Assembly (NCBI RefSeq): GCF_016865425.1
Contig: NZ_AP023355.1
Location: forward strand, 4,896,198-4,960,197
Direction: 5' to 3'
From: Actinocatenispora thailandica
GTDB taxonomy: Bacteria > Actinomycetota > Actinomycetes > Mycobacteriales > Micromonosporaceae
DNA: 64,000 nt
Positions 8,541-17,970 of the stretch are shown in pieces (the first letter of the stretch is position 1; the number at the start of each line of letters is the position of its first letter). The notes under the pieces are model-generated. The model was not told the DNA's origin and made no database searches. It was given only the letters and a program-made list of their open reading frames with translations. The position numbers and the translations under genes are program-made.

Positions 8541-9472
8541 CAGTCCGCCTCCGGTCGCAACGCCCGCAGGTAGACCAGCGAGAACAGGGCACCGATGACC
8601 AGCAGTACCAGTGCCATCGCGGTGCCGTAACCGATCTCGTAGTTCTGCAGCGCGGTCTGGTACGTGTAGATCGGCAGCGTCGTGCTCTTGTTGCTCGGGC
8701 CACCCTTGGTCATCGCGAAGATCAGCCCGAACACCGACAACGTCTGCAACGTGATCAGCATCAGGTTGGTCGCCACCGACCGCCGGATGGTGGGCAGCGT
8801 GACGTGCCAGAACCGCTGCCACACACCGGCACCGTCCATCGCCGCGGCCTCGGTCAGCTCGGCCGGTACCTCGGCCAGGGCGGCCGAGTAGACCAGCATC
8901 GAGAACGCGGTACCGCGCCAGACGTTGGCCAGCGACACCGCCAGGATCGGCAGCGTGTAGAGCCAGTTCTGCTGCGGCAGGTGCAGGAACTTCAGGATCT
9001 CGTTGAGGCTGCCCTCGTCCCGGAAGAACGCGTACATCAGGTAGCCGGCGACGATCTCCGGTACCACCCACGCGGCGATCACCAGGGCACCGACGATCGA
9101 CCGCAGCACCTTGGTGGCCAACCGGAACAGCAGCGCGATGGCCAGACCCAGCAGGTTCTGTCCGACGATCGCCGACAGCACCGTGAAGATCAGCGTCTGC
9201 AGGATCGCGTTGTAGAACTGGTCGTCACCGAACGCCTTGCGGAAGTTGGCCAGCCCCACGAAGTTCGTCGTGGTCGCGCCGGTCAGCTGCATGTCGGTGA
9301 ACGCGTAGTAGATGCAGTAGATGATCGGCCCGGCCAGGAAGATCAGCAGCAGCACCACCGCGGGCAGCAGCGGCAGGCCGCGAACGATCGTCCTGCCGCG
9401 CATCGTGCCCCGCGCGGCGCCGGAGGTCTCCGGCGCCGCGGGGGTCCGTTCGGCCGTCGCGCTCGCGGTCAT
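8540..9472 (-). CDS. Sugar ABC transporter permease, MalF type
   Basis: This 310-residue permease has a charged, Ala/Pro-rich cytoplasmic N-terminus of about 30 residues, then about six membrane segments. The EAA loop reads EAAAMDGAGVWQRFWHVTLP. It pairs with the MalG-type permease downstream. The start overlaps the stop of the binding-protein gene by four bases (ATGA), so synthesis of the two is likely coupled. Confidence 0.92.
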   Translation of the reverse strand: MTASATAERTPAAPETSGAARGTMRGRTIVRGLPLLPAVVLLLIFLAGPIIYCIYYAFTDMQLTGATTTNFVGLANFRKAFGDDQFYNAILQTLIFTVLSAIVGQNLLGLAIALLFRLATKVLRSIVGALVIAAWVVPEIVAGYLMYAFFRDEGSLNEILKFLHLPQQNWLYTLPILAVSLANVWRGTAFSMLVYSAALAEVPAELTEAAAMDGAGVWQRFWHVTLPTIRRSVATNLMLITLQTLSVFGLIFAMTKGGPSNKSTTLPIYTYQTALQNYEIGYGTAMALVLLVIGALFSLVYLRALRPEAD

Positions 9473-10836
9473 TTCGCCGGGCCCGAGTCCTTGGTCGTGT
9501 TGTTGCCGACGATGTCGGCGACCGCCTTGTCATAGTCGGCGGAAGCCTTGGCCGGGCTGGAACTGCCGGTCGTCACCGCCTCCATCTGCTCCTGGATCAC
9601 CGTGGAGACCTTCGGGTACTCCGCGTAGGCGGGCCGGTAGTGGGTGTCCGCGACCAGGTCGGTGAAGAACTTCACCGTCGGCGAGGAGTTCTGGTACTTC
9701 GCGTCGGCGGCGACGTCCTTGCGCACGGCGATGTTCTGCGACGCGTTGTCGTAGCTGACCGCGTTCTTCTCGGTCTGCATCGCGGTGATGAACTTCCAGG
9801 CGAGCGTGGGGTTCTTGGCGTTCTTGGTGATCGCCCAGCTCCAGCCGCCGGACATGCTGGTCTTGCCGGGCGCCTGGCCGTTCTGCGTTGGCATCGCGGT
9901 CCAGCCGATGTTCTTCGTCCAGTCCTTCCACGGCTTGGGGCCGGTGGAGATCCAGTTGTTGGCCGTCCACGAACCGTCGATGGAGAACCCGATCTTCTGG
10001 TTCGGGAACCAGTCGGTGTTGATGTTGGTGCTGATGTTGGCGTCCAGCGCCTGCGACGGCTTCGGGCCGAGACCGGTGGAGTAGACGGTCTTCAGGAAGT
10101 TCATCGAGTCCTGGAAGCCCTTGCTGCCGACCACCCACTTCTTCTGCTGGTCGTTGTAGAGCTGGTCGTTGGTGCCGTAGAGCAGCATCTCGAAGCCCTG
10201 CATGCTGGAGGCCTCACCGCTGGCCTTCCCGGTGTAGATGCTCATCGGGATGACGCCGGGCGCCTTCTTCTTGATCTGGCGGGCGGCGGCGAGCAGGTCG
10301 TTCCAGGACTTCGGCTCCCAGTTCGTGGGCAGGCCGGCCTTGGCGAAAACCCGCTTGTCGTACCAGATCCCGCGGGTGTCGGTGCCGTCCGGCACCCCGT
10401 ACACCTTGCCGTCCAGGCCGGTGACCGACGCCTTCGCGGTGTCCTGGAACTGGCTCCACTGGTCCCAGGACTTGACGTTGGCGTCGAGCGGGCGCAGGAA
10501 GCCGGCCTTGATGTCGGAGTTGATCAGGAAGGTGTCCTCGTACGCGAGATCGGGCGCGGTACGCGGCGACTTCATCATCAGGTCGAGCTTGGTGTAGTAG
10601 TCGTTCTCCGTCGCCTGGATCGGGATGAGATTGACCTTCTTGCCCGGGTTCGCCTTCTCGAACTGCTTCTTCACCCCGGCGAGGAAGTTGTCCATGATCC
10701 GGCTGTTGTTGTCGGTGGACCGCTGGTAGGCGATCTTGATCTCGTTCTTCGAGTCACCGGACGAGCCGCACGCCGCCAGCAGCGGCGCGATCACGGCGCC
10801 GGTGAGGGCGAGCGTCGCGAGCTTTCGGAACCGCAT
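9469..10836 (-). CDS. Extracellular sugar-binding lipoprotein of ABC importer (SBP family 1)
   Basis: This 455-residue lipoprotein captures the transported carbohydrate outside the membrane. The signal peptide ends in the lipobox LAAC near residue 22. The mature part shows the family-1 features: GKVYGVPDGTDTRGIWYDK in the hinge/ligand region, and many aromatic residues suited to sugar stacking. AAAGGA precedes the ATG. It is the first gene of the importer operon and lies divergent from a ROK regulator, whose gene start overlaps the importer promoter. The sugar is not identifiable; oligosaccharides are the usual cargo. Confidence 0.92.
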   Translation of the reverse strand: MRFRKLATLALTGAVIAPLLAACGSSGDSKNEIKIAYQRSTDNNSRIMDNFLAGVKKQFEKANPGKKVNLIPIQATENDYYTKLDLMMKSPRTAPDLAYEDTFLINSDIKAGFLRPLDANVKSWDQWSQFQDTAKASVTGLDGKVYGVPDGTDTRGIWYDKRVFAKAGLPTNWEPKSWNDLLAAARQIKKKAPGVIPMSIYTGKASGEASSMQGFEMLLYGTNDQLYNDQQKKWVVGSKGFQDSMNFLKTVYSTGLGPKPSQALDANISTNINTDWFPNQKIGFSIDGSWTANNWISTGPKPWKDWTKNIGWTAMPTQNGQAPGKTSMSGGWSWAITKNAKNPTLAWKFITAMQTEKNAVSYDNASQNIAVRKDVAADAKYQNSSPTVKFFTDLVADTHYRPAYAEYPKVSTVIQEQMEAVTTGSSSPAKASADYDKAVADIVGNNTTKDSGPAK

Positions 10837-10984
10837 GATGGTCCTTTCCCGAGCGGCCGGGAACCGAGTGCGATGTGGACCGTCCGCTCAACGTGTCACG
10901 CGAGGGCACCAACTACCGGGCGCGGCAGCCGGAGCGCCGCGTCGTGGATGGTTCCCATGTCGGTCATGCCAACCGTGTTGCACG

Positions 10985-11014
10985 AAAGTAAAACCATTGG
11001 ATTAACTAAGTCAA
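10985..11014 (-). promoter_or_regulatory. Importer promoter with an embedded palindromic operator
   Basis: On the minus strand, TTGACT (11009-11014) and TACTTT (10985-10990) are spaced 18 bases and could drive the binding-protein gene. Between and overlapping them, 10987-11007 is a 21-base imperfect palindrome in which 8 of 10 base pairs match around a central T, with core CCATTGG. The ROK coding frame begins at the same place, so the ROK protein is the obvious candidate to bind it and repress both directions. Confidence 0.6.
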
Positions 11015-12327
11015 TGACTTCCCGGACTCGACCTGACGACGGCGGCCAACCGGTGACCCGGGCGCTACCGGAAGCAGTCACGCAGACGCGCAGCGGCACC
11101 AACCTGCCCCGGGTCGGTGGCTACAACCAGGCGGTCGTGCTGGACGCGATCCGGGAAGCCGCCGGGATCAGCCGGGTGGAGCTGGCCGCCATGACCGGCC
11201 TGACCACCCAGACCGTCTCCAACATCGTCCGGCGGCTGCTCGCGGCCGGGCTGATCGCCGAGACCGGTCGCGCCCCGTCCAGCGGCGGCAAGCGCCGCAC
11301 CCTGCTGACCATCCGTACCGACGCGTACTTCTCGGTCGGGGTGCACCTCGACCCGGACGCGATGGTCACCGCAGTGGTCGACCTGGCCGGCGGCACCGTG
11401 CACCGGCACCGGCGCCGCCTCGCGTCCGCCGGCGACCCGACCCGGCTGGTGGGAGTCGTGTCCCGGGCCGTCGACCGCGCCGTCGAGCAGGCCGGCGTAC
11501 CCCGCGGGCGCATCCTCGGGCTGGGCGTCGCCGTGCCCGGACCGCTGGACACCCGGCACGGGCTGGTGGTCGAGCCGCCGAACCTGGCCGGCTGGCACCA
11601 GGTCGCGCTGCGCGACGCGCTGCACACCGCGACCGGACTGTCCACTGTGGTGGACAACGACGCCACCGCCGCCGCGGTCGGCGAACGGTGGGCCGGCGGG
11701 GCGGAGCGCGCCGGCAGCTTCCTGTTCCTCTACCTCGGTACCGGCATCGGCGCCGGCGTCGTGCACTGGGACCGGGTGCTGCGCGGCGACTCCGGCAACG
11801 CCGGCGAGATCGGCCACCTCATCGTGGTGCCGGACGGGCGGCCCTGCCGGTGCGGCGCCCGGGGCTGCCTGGAGGCGCACTGCTCGCCGGCCGCGATGGT
11901 GGCCGATCTGGTCGAGCGGTGCGGTCGCCGCGCCGCGAACCGGATCGGGCTGTCGCTGCAGCCGGACCGGATCCGGGCCGACTACGACCTGCTGTGCCGC
12001 GCCGCCGGTGCCAGCGACCCGGCCGCCGCCGAGACCGTACGGGTGGCCGCCGAGCGGGTCGGCCAGGCGGCGCTGAGCGCGGTCAACCTGCTCGACGTGT
12101 CCCGGGTGGTGCTCGGCGGCAACGCCCCACCCGGCTTCGCCGAGCCGGTCCGCGCCGAGATCGACCGGCAGGTCAACGGCCAGTCGATCGCCCGCCGGGT
12201 GCGTACGGTGGCCATCGAGGACAGCCTGGTCGGGCCGGACGCCGGCGCGGTCGGCGCCGCCTCGCTGGTGCTGCACGGCACGTACGCGCCGGGCTGGCGA
12301 CTGCTGCTCGGTACCGACGGCCACTGA
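11014..12327 (+). CDS. ROK-family transcriptional repressor
   Basis: This 437-residue protein has an N-terminal winged helix (about residues 34-95, including RVELAAMTGLTTQTVSNIVRRLLAAGLI) joined to a ROK sugar-kinase-like sensor domain. The sensor has GVAVPGPLD, VDNDATAAAVGE and the ROK zinc motif CRCGARGCLEAHC. Such proteins release DNA when a sugar or sugar phosphate binds. It stands divergent from the sugar ABC operon and probably controls it. The ATG at 11014 lacks a clear ribosome site; a GTG at 11053 is an alternative that keeps the whole DNA-binding domain. Confidence 0.88.
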   Translation: MTSRTRPDDGGQPVTRALPEAVTQTRSGTNLPRVGGYNQAVVLDAIREAAGISRVELAAMTGLTTQTVSNIVRRLLAAGLIAETGRAPSSGGKRRTLLTIRTDAYFSVGVHLDPDAMVTAVVDLAGGTVHRHRRRLASAGDPTRLVGVVSRAVDRAVEQAGVPRGRILGLGVAVPGPLDTRHGLVVEPPNLAGWHQVALRDALHTATGLSTVVDNDATAAAVGERWAGGAERAGSFLFLYLGTGIGAGVVHWDRVLRGDSGNAGEIGHLIVVPDGRPCRCGARGCLEAHCSPAAMVADLVERCGRRAANRIGLSLQPDRIRADYDLLCRAAGASDPAAAETVRVAAERVGQAALSAVNLLDVSRVVLGGNAPPGFAEPVRAEIDRQVNGQSIARRVRTVAIEDSLVGPDAGAVGAASLVLHGTYAPGWRLLLGTDGH

Positions 12328-12487
12328 GCCGGCCACGCCGCCACGCCGGTCGGGCAGGTCGCCGGCTCGCGCGACGGGCCGCGCCGCGGCGGCCGGCCCC
12401 GACCGCGGCCGGCCCGCGAGGCACCCCGCGCCGACGCGCGCCACTCGCGTTCGGCGGTACCGATGGTGATCATGCGATGATGCTCCG

Positions 12488-14275
12488 GTGACGGCGTTCG
12501 AGGTGTGGGCACCGGCCGTGTCCCGGGTGCGGGTGCGGCTCTGCCCACCCGCCGAGCAGCCGACCGGCGCGGCCGGCGAGCTGTCGGCGGCGGCCGACGA
12601 GGTGCACGAGCTGGCCGGTGGGCCGGACGGCTGGTGGCGGCTGGAGCTGGCCGAGCTGCCGGCCGGCACCCGCTACGGGTTCCTGCTCGACGACGACGAG
12701 AACGCGCTGCCCGATCCGCGCTCGGTCCGGCAGCCGGACGGCGTGCACGAGCTGTCCGCGACCTACGACCAGGACGCGTTCGGCTGGACCGACGAGGGGT
12801 GGACCGGTCGGCCGCTGCCCGGCAGCGTGCTGTACGAGCTGCACGTCGGTACGTTCACCCCGGGCGGCACCTTCGATGCCGCGATCGACCGGCTGGATCA
12901 CCTGGTGGATCTCGGCGTCGACCTGGTGGAGGTGCTGCCGGTCAACGCGTTCAACGGGCCGCGCAACTGGGGTTACGACGGCGTGCTGTGGTACGCGGTG
13001 CACGAGCCGTACGGCGGGCCCGACGGGCTGAAGCGGCTGGTCGACGCCTGCCACGCGCGCGGCCTCGGCGTCGTGCTCGACGTGGTGTACAACCACCTCG
13101 GGCCGTCCGGCAACTACCTGCCCCGCTTCGGGCCCTACCTGAAGGCCGGCCGCAACACCTGGGGTGAGCTGGTCAACCTGGACGGCCCGGACTCCGACGA
13201 GGTGCGCCGCTACATCGTGGACAACGCGCTGATGTGGTTGCGCGACTACCATCTCGACGGGCTGCGGCTCGACGCGGTGCACGCGCTGGCCGACGACCGC
13301 GCGCTGCATCTGCTGGAGGAGCTGGCATCCGAGGTCGACGCGCTGTCGTCCCGGGTGAACCGGCCGCTGTCGCTGATCGCCGAGTCCGACCGCAACGACC
13401 CGCGGCTGATCACGCCGCGGGTGGCCGGCGGGTACGGGCTGGCCGCGTCCTGGGACGACGACGTGCACCACTGTGTGCACGCGCTGCTGACCGGGGAACG
13501 GCAGGGCTACTACGCCGACTTCGGCTCGGTCGAGGGCGTGGCCAAGGTGCTGACCGGGGCGTACTTCCACGACGGCAGCTGGTCCAGCTTCCGGCGCCGG
13601 CACCACGGCCGGCCGGTGGACCGGCGCTCGACCCCGGGGCACCGGTTCGTGGTCTTCCTGCAGGACCACGACCAGATCGGCAACCGGGCCACCGGCGACC
13701 GGATCTCGGCGACGCTGTCCGACAGCCTTTGCCGGGTCGGTGCGCTGCTGATGCTGACCTCCCCGTTCACGCCGATGCTGTTCATGGGCGAGGAGTGGGC
13801 CGCCGGCTCGCCGTGGCAGTTCTTCACCAGCCACCCGGAGCCGGAACTCGCCGCGAACGTCGCCGCCGGGCGGCGCGCCGAGTTCGCCGCGCACGGCTGG
13901 CCACCCGGCGAGGTGCCCGATCCGCAGGACCCGGAGACGTTCGCCGCGTCCGTGCTGCGCTGGGAGGAGCTGGCCGAGCCGGCGCACGCGGCGATGTTCC
14001 GCTTCTACCGCAGGCTGATCGCGCTGCGTCGGTCGATCCCGGAGCTGTCCGACCCGCGCCTTTCGGAGGTACGGGTGGACACCGGCGCCGACTGGCTGAC
14101 CGTCCACCGCGGACCGTACCGGATCGCGGTGAACCTCGCCGATCGGCGGCGAACCGTTGCACTGCACGGTATCCCGGTGGACGTGCCGCTCGCCACCACG
14201 CCCGGCTTCGTCTACGCCCGGCACGAGATCCAGCTCCCGGCGGGATCCGGCGCCATCGTGCGCTGCCTGGTGTGA
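12488..14275 (+). CDS. treZ: Malto-oligosyltrehalose trehalohydrolase
   Basis: TreZ releases trehalose from malto-oligosyltrehalose made by TreY. The 595-residue protein begins with an isoamylase-like N domain (FEVWAPAVSRVRVRL), then the GH13 barrel: VVYNHLGPSG (about 199-208), nucleophile D262 in LRLDAVHAL, general acid E299 in LIAESD, and the LQDHDQIGNR motif typical of TreZ. The C-terminal beta domain ends at 595, a normal length. treY and treX are not in the window, so the gene stands alone here. The GTG start at 12488 fits the family N-terminus. Confidence 0.93.
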   Translation: MTAFEVWAPAVSRVRVRLCPPAEQPTGAAGELSAAADEVHELAGGPDGWWRLELAELPAGTRYGFLLDDDENALPDPRSVRQPDGVHELSATYDQDAFGWTDEGWTGRPLPGSVLYELHVGTFTPGGTFDAAIDRLDHLVDLGVDLVEVLPVNAFNGPRNWGYDGVLWYAVHEPYGGPDGLKRLVDACHARGLGVVLDVVYNHLGPSGNYLPRFGPYLKAGRNTWGELVNLDGPDSDEVRRYIVDNALMWLRDYHLDGLRLDAVHALADDRALHLLEELASEVDALSSRVNRPLSLIAESDRNDPRLITPRVAGGYGLAASWDDDVHHCVHALLTGERQGYYADFGSVEGVAKVLTGAYFHDGSWSSFRRRHHGRPVDRRSTPGHRFVVFLQDHDQIGNRATGDRISATLSDSLCRVGALLMLTSPFTPMLFMGEEWAAGSPWQFFTSHPEPELAANVAAGRRAEFAAHGWPPGEVPDPQDPETFAASVLRWEELAEPAHAAMFRFYRRLIALRRSIPELSDPRLSEVRVDTGADWLTVHRGPYRIAVNLADRRRTVALHGIPVDVPLATTPGFVYARHEIQLPAGSGAIVRCLV

Positions 14276-14280
14276 GTGAG

Positions 14281-14320
14281 TCCGCGCGCGGCACCCGGCC
14301 GATCGGGTGCCGCGCGCGGA
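14281..14320. terminator. Perfect 17-bp hairpin downstream of treZ
   Basis: Positions 14281-14297 pair perfectly with 14304-14320 around a 6-base loop. It begins five bases after the treZ stop codon and lies between converging genes, so it probably ends both transcripts. Confidence 0.75.
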
Positions 14321-14370
14321 GCCTGGTGCCGACCCGGGCCGGCGCCGCGGTGCGCTCGCACGGCGGCCGG

Positions 14371-15312
14371 TCAGCGCACGGGCGCCTCCCGCCGGGTGCC
14401 GGCCAGCTCGGTACGTACCCGGGAGGCGGCGCCGACGACCACCGCATCGCTGCCCAGCCCGGCCCGGACCAGCCGTACCGGCTGGCCGCTGACCGGCGGT
14501 TCGGCGGCGAGCGCGGACCGGATCGGCGGCTCCAGCAGCGACCACGCGGCGCTCACCCCGCCACCGACGACCACCGTGGTCACGTCGAACACGCCGGCGG
14601 CGATCAGCACCGCCCGGGCGATCCCGGCACCGGCCGCGTCGAACACCGCACGCGCGTCGGCGTCACCGTCCGCCGCCGCCCGGGCGACCTCGCGGGCGGT
14701 GACCACCCGACCGGTCCGGTCGGCGTAGCGGGCGCCGATCGACCGCCCGGACGCCAGCGTCTCCAGGTGCCCGTGACCGCCGCAGGAGCACGGCAGGTCG
14801 CCGAACCCGGGCACGTGGCCGATCTCGCCGGCGGCGCCGTGCGGCCCCTCGTACAGCCGGCCGTCCAGCCAGAGCGCGCCGCCGACGCCGGTGCCGAGCG
14901 TCATGCCCAGCACGTCCGGCTCACCGGTGACGGCGCCGCCGGTGGCCTCGCCGCGCAGGAACGCGTTGACATCGTTGTCCAGGAACGCCGGTACCGCGAG
15001 GTCGGTCGCGATCGTGTCCGCGACCGGGAACCCGGCCCAGTCGACGAACGAGTCACTCGCCGCGACGACCTCGCCGGTACGGGTGTCGACCACGCCGGCC
15101 GCGCCGACGCCGACCCCGACCAGCCGTGCCGGGGTGCGGGACAGCAGCATCCGTACCGCGTCGACCGCCGCGGCGACCATCGCGGCACCGCCACGGGCCG
15201 CCGGGGTGGCGAGCTCGGCCCGGGACAGGATCGTCAGATCCGCACCGCACAGGGCAACCTGGGTCGTGGTGCCGCCGATGTCCACCCCGGCGTACACCTC
15301 GGGGACCGTCAC
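14371..15312 (-). CDS. ROK-family sugar kinase
   Basis: This 313-residue cytoplasmic protein lacks a DNA-binding domain and has an ATP-binding start VDIGGTTTQVALC, so it is an enzyme and not a repressor. Other motifs are FLDNDVNAF with the catalytic aspartate, GTGVGGALW, and the ROK zinc motif CSCGGHGHLE. Family members phosphorylate glucose, N-acetylglucosamine, N-acetylmannosamine or fructose; the substrate here is unassigned. It is the last gene of the peptide-type importer operon. Its GTG start overlaps the ATPase stop by four bases, implying the imported compound carries or yields a sugar. Confidence 0.9.
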   Translation of the reverse strand: MTVPEVYAGVDIGGTTTQVALCGADLTILSRAELATPAARGGAAMVAAAVDAVRMLLSRTPARLVGVGVGAAGVVDTRTGEVVAASDSFVDWAGFPVADTIATDLAVPAFLDNDVNAFLRGEATGGAVTGEPDVLGMTLGTGVGGALWLDGRLYEGPHGAAGEIGHVPGFGDLPCSCGGHGHLETLASGRSIGARYADRTGRVVTAREVARAAADGDADARAVFDAAGAGIARAVLIAAGVFDVTTVVVGGGVSAAWSLLEPPIRSALAAEPPVSGQPVRLVRAGLGSDAVVVGAASRVRTELAGTRREAPVR

Positions 15313-17006
15313 GCGCCCGCCCCGGCGACCGCCTGCCGCGCGGCGCGGCGCCGACGCTGCACGGCCGGATCGGGTACTGGCACCGCGGCGAGCAACCGCC
15401 TGGTGTAGTCGGTCTCCGGGTGCAGCAGGGTGCGGCCGGTGCTGCCCTGCTCCTCGATCCGGCCGGCACGCAACACCACCACCCGGGCCGCGAACCGCTG
15501 CACCACGGCCAGATCGTGCGACACGAACAGGCAGGCGAAGCCCAGTTCGGCCTGCAGCTCGGCGATCACCTCCAGCACCGACTGCTGCACGCTGACGTCC
15601 AGCGCGCTGGTCGGTTCATCGGCCACCAGCAGCCGCGGATCCAGCACCAGCGCACGGGCCAGGGAGACCCGCTGGCGCTGCCCGCCGGACAGCTCCCGCG
15701 GCGCCCGGTCCGCCAGCGCGCGCGGCAGCCGGACCCGGTCGAGGACCTCCTCGACGCGGGAGCGGCGCTGCCGACCCGACATCGAGCGGTGCACCCGCAG
15801 CGGCTCGGCGACGCACTCCGCCACGCTCATCCGGGCATCCAGCGACGCCACCGGGTCCTGGAGCACCACGCCGATGCCGGCGCGCAGGCGCCGGCGGGAC
15901 CGGCCGCGGGTGCGGCGCAAATCGGCGCCGAACAGCGAGACGGTCCCGGCGGACGGCGCGATCAGCCCGAGCGCGACCCGGGCCGCGGTCGACTTGCCGG
16001 AGCCGGACTCCCCCACCAGGCCGACCGTCTCCCCCGCCCGTACCTCGATCGACACCCGGTCCAGGGCGCGCACCGCGCGGCCACCGCGACCGAACACCAC
16101 CGACACGTCACGCAGCTGCACCACCGATTCGCCGGCCGACCCCTCCGCGGCCGGTTCGGTGCTGGCAGCCGGTGGCGTACCGGCGGTCTCACCCTGCTCC
16201 GCGACCGCCAGCCGCGGCACCGCGGCGAGCAGCCGCTGGGTGTACTCGTGCTCGGGGCGCAGCAGCACCTGCTCCACCGGGCCGGTCTCGACGATCTCGC
16301 CGGACAGCATCACCGCCACCCGGTCGGCGAAGTCGGCCACCACGCCCATGTTGTGCGTCACCAGCAGCACGCCGGTCCCGGTGTCGGCGGCGAGGTCGCG
16401 CAACAGGTCGAGGATCTCGGCCTGCACCGTGACATCCAGCGCGGTGGTCGGTTCGTCGGCGATCAGCAGGCTCGGGTTGTTGGCGATCGCCATCGCGATC
16501 ACCACCCGCTGCCGCTGCCCGCCGGACAGCTGGAACGGGTAGGCCGTGGCCCGCTGCGCCGGATCCGGAATGCCGACCCGGCGCAGCAGCTCGACCGCCT
16601 CCTGCCGGGCGGCCGACCGCGACACCGACCGGTGGTTGCGGATCACCTCGACGATCTGCGCGCCGACCCGGGTCAGCGGGTCCAGCGCCGTCGCCGGCTC
16701 CTGGAACACCATCGACGCGGTACGACCGCGCAGCGTGCTGAGATCCACCGCGGCGCCGGCACCGGGCCCGGCGCCGACGATGTCGGTACCGCCGATCGCG
16801 GCGCGGCCGGTCACCCGGGCGTTGCCGGGCAGCAGCCCCATCGCGGCCAGCGCCACCGTCGACTTGCCCGAACCGGACTCGCCGACCAGCGCCAGCGTCT
16901 CCCCCGGCGCCACGGTGAGCGAGACCCCCCGTACCGCCGGGACCTCGCCGGTCTCGGTGCGGAACGTGACGCCGAGATCGGCCACGTCCAGAATGGATCC
17001 CGTCAT
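15309..17006 (-). CDS. Fused double ATPase of a peptide-type ABC importer (DppD-DppF fusion)
   Basis: Two complete ABC ATPase domains lie in one 565-residue chain. Each has a Walker A (GESGSGKST), a signature (LSGGQRQRV) and a Walker B (LLIADEPTTALD in the first, LLVADEPTSALD in the second). A Ser/Ala/Glu-rich linker joins them near residues 275-300. It powers the DppB and DppC permeases encoded just upstream. Fusion of the two ATPases is common in actinobacteria. The ATG overlaps the DppC stop by four bases and the gene overlaps the sugar kinase similarly. Confidence 0.93.
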   Translation of the reverse strand: MTGSILDVADLGVTFRTETGEVPAVRGVSLTVAPGETLALVGESGSGKSTVALAAMGLLPGNARVTGRAAIGGTDIVGAGPGAGAAVDLSTLRGRTASMVFQEPATALDPLTRVGAQIVEVIRNHRSVSRSAARQEAVELLRRVGIPDPAQRATAYPFQLSGGQRQRVVIAMAIANNPSLLIADEPTTALDVTVQAEILDLLRDLAADTGTGVLLVTHNMGVVADFADRVAVMLSGEIVETGPVEQVLLRPEHEYTQRLLAAVPRLAVAEQGETAGTPPAASTEPAAEGSAGESVVQLRDVSVVFGRGGRAVRALDRVSIEVRAGETVGLVGESGSGKSTAARVALGLIAPSAGTVSLFGADLRRTRGRSRRRLRAGIGVVLQDPVASLDARMSVAECVAEPLRVHRSMSGRQRRSRVEEVLDRVRLPRALADRAPRELSGGQRQRVSLARALVLDPRLLVADEPTSALDVSVQQSVLEVIAELQAELGFACLFVSHDLAVVQRFAARVVVLRAGRIEEQGSTGRTLLHPETDYTRRLLAAVPVPDPAVQRRRRAARQAVAGAGA

Positions 17007-17884
17007 GAGCGTCCCCGTACGTCGAAGGCGTCCCGCAGGCCGTCGCCGATCGCGTTGAACGCGCAGACGACCAGGATCACGGCGAGGCCGGGCGGCACGA
17101 TCAGCCACCACCGCCCGGAGTAGACGGCGGTCAGCCCGGCCGACAGCATCCCGCCCCAGTCGGTCTCCGGTGGCCGGACACCGAGCCCCAGGTACGACAC
17201 GTACGCCACGAGCATGATGGCGTCGGCGACCTGGAAGGTCGCGGCGACCACGATCGTGGACACCGAGTTCGGCAGGATGTGCCGGGAGATCGCCCGGGTG
17301 TGCGTGCCGCCGATGGCCCGCAGCGTCAGCACGTAGTCCCGGTTCTTCAGCGTCAGCGTCTCGGCCCGGATCAGCCGGGACGGCACCAGCCAGGACACCA
17401 GGCCGAGGATCGCCACCATGCCCCAGATGCCGGGGCTGACGATCGCCGAGATGACCAGCAGGACGAACAGCGCCGGGATGGCGATGCCGGCGTCCACCAC
17501 GCGCATCATCGCCGCGTCGACCCAACCGCCGGCGTACCCGGCGACCGCGCCCCACAGCATCCCGATGATGGTGGCGAGCGCGCCGGCGGCGAGCCCGACG
17601 AGCAGCGAGACTCCCCCGCCGTACATCAGGCGGCCGAGCTCGTCGTGCCCGACCGCGTCGGTACCGAGCGGGTGCCGGCCGCTGGGCGGCTGGTTCACCG
17701 CGTCCAGCGCGGTGTGCGTCTGGTCGGTGTGGTACAGGTACGGCCCGACGAAGCAGAACAGCACGAACAGCACCACGACGGCCAGGCCGACCACGGCGAG
17801 CTTGTTGCGCAGGAACCGCCGGACCACCAGCCGCAGCCCGGTGACACCCTCGGCCACCGGCAACTGCTCCGCGATCGCGGTCAT
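17003..17884 (-). CDS. Peptide-type ABC transporter permease, DppC type
   Basis: This 293-residue permease has an N-terminal transmembrane helix followed by the family segment HPLGTDAVGHDELGRLMYG, then five more helices. The EAA loop reads TLRAIGGTHTRAISRHILPN. GGGAGG lies 7 bases before the ATG. The ATG overlaps the stop of the 29-codon ORF upstream. Confidence 0.92.
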   Translation of the reverse strand: MTAIAEQLPVAEGVTGLRLVVRRFLRNKLAVVGLAVVVLFVLFCFVGPYLYHTDQTHTALDAVNQPPSGRHPLGTDAVGHDELGRLMYGGGVSLLVGLAAGALATIIGMLWGAVAGYAGGWVDAAMMRVVDAGIAIPALFVLLVISAIVSPGIWGMVAILGLVSWLVPSRLIRAETLTLKNRDYVLTLRAIGGTHTRAISRHILPNSVSTIVVAATFQVADAIMLVAYVSYLGLGVRPPETDWGGMLSAGLTAVYSGRWWLIVPPGLAVILVVCAFNAIGDGLRDAFDVRGRS

Positions 17885-17970
17885 CGGCACACCTCCCGGG
17901 TCGGACTGTCGGCGGGCTCGCACCGGAGGACCCCGCGAGGTCCGGTGCCATCGAAGAGAAGTTCGGTCAT
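17881..17970 (-). CDS. 29-residue small ORF coupled between two permease genes
   Basis: ATG at 17970 overlaps the DppB stop (ATGA), and the TGA at 17881-17883 overlaps the DppC ATG, again ATGA. The frame starts MTELLFDGTG and ends SPTREVCR with no membrane segment. Without it the permeases would be separated by 82 untranslated bases, so it may carry ribosomes from one to the other or may make a real peptide. The double overlap is the main support; the sequence matches no family I know. Confidence 0.45.
   Translation of the reverse strand: MTELLFDGTGPRGVLRCEPADSPTREVCR

Noticed and set aside
12477-12491. A four-codon ORF overlapping the treZ start
   Set aside because: Too short to mean anything and no ribosome site distinct from that of treZ.
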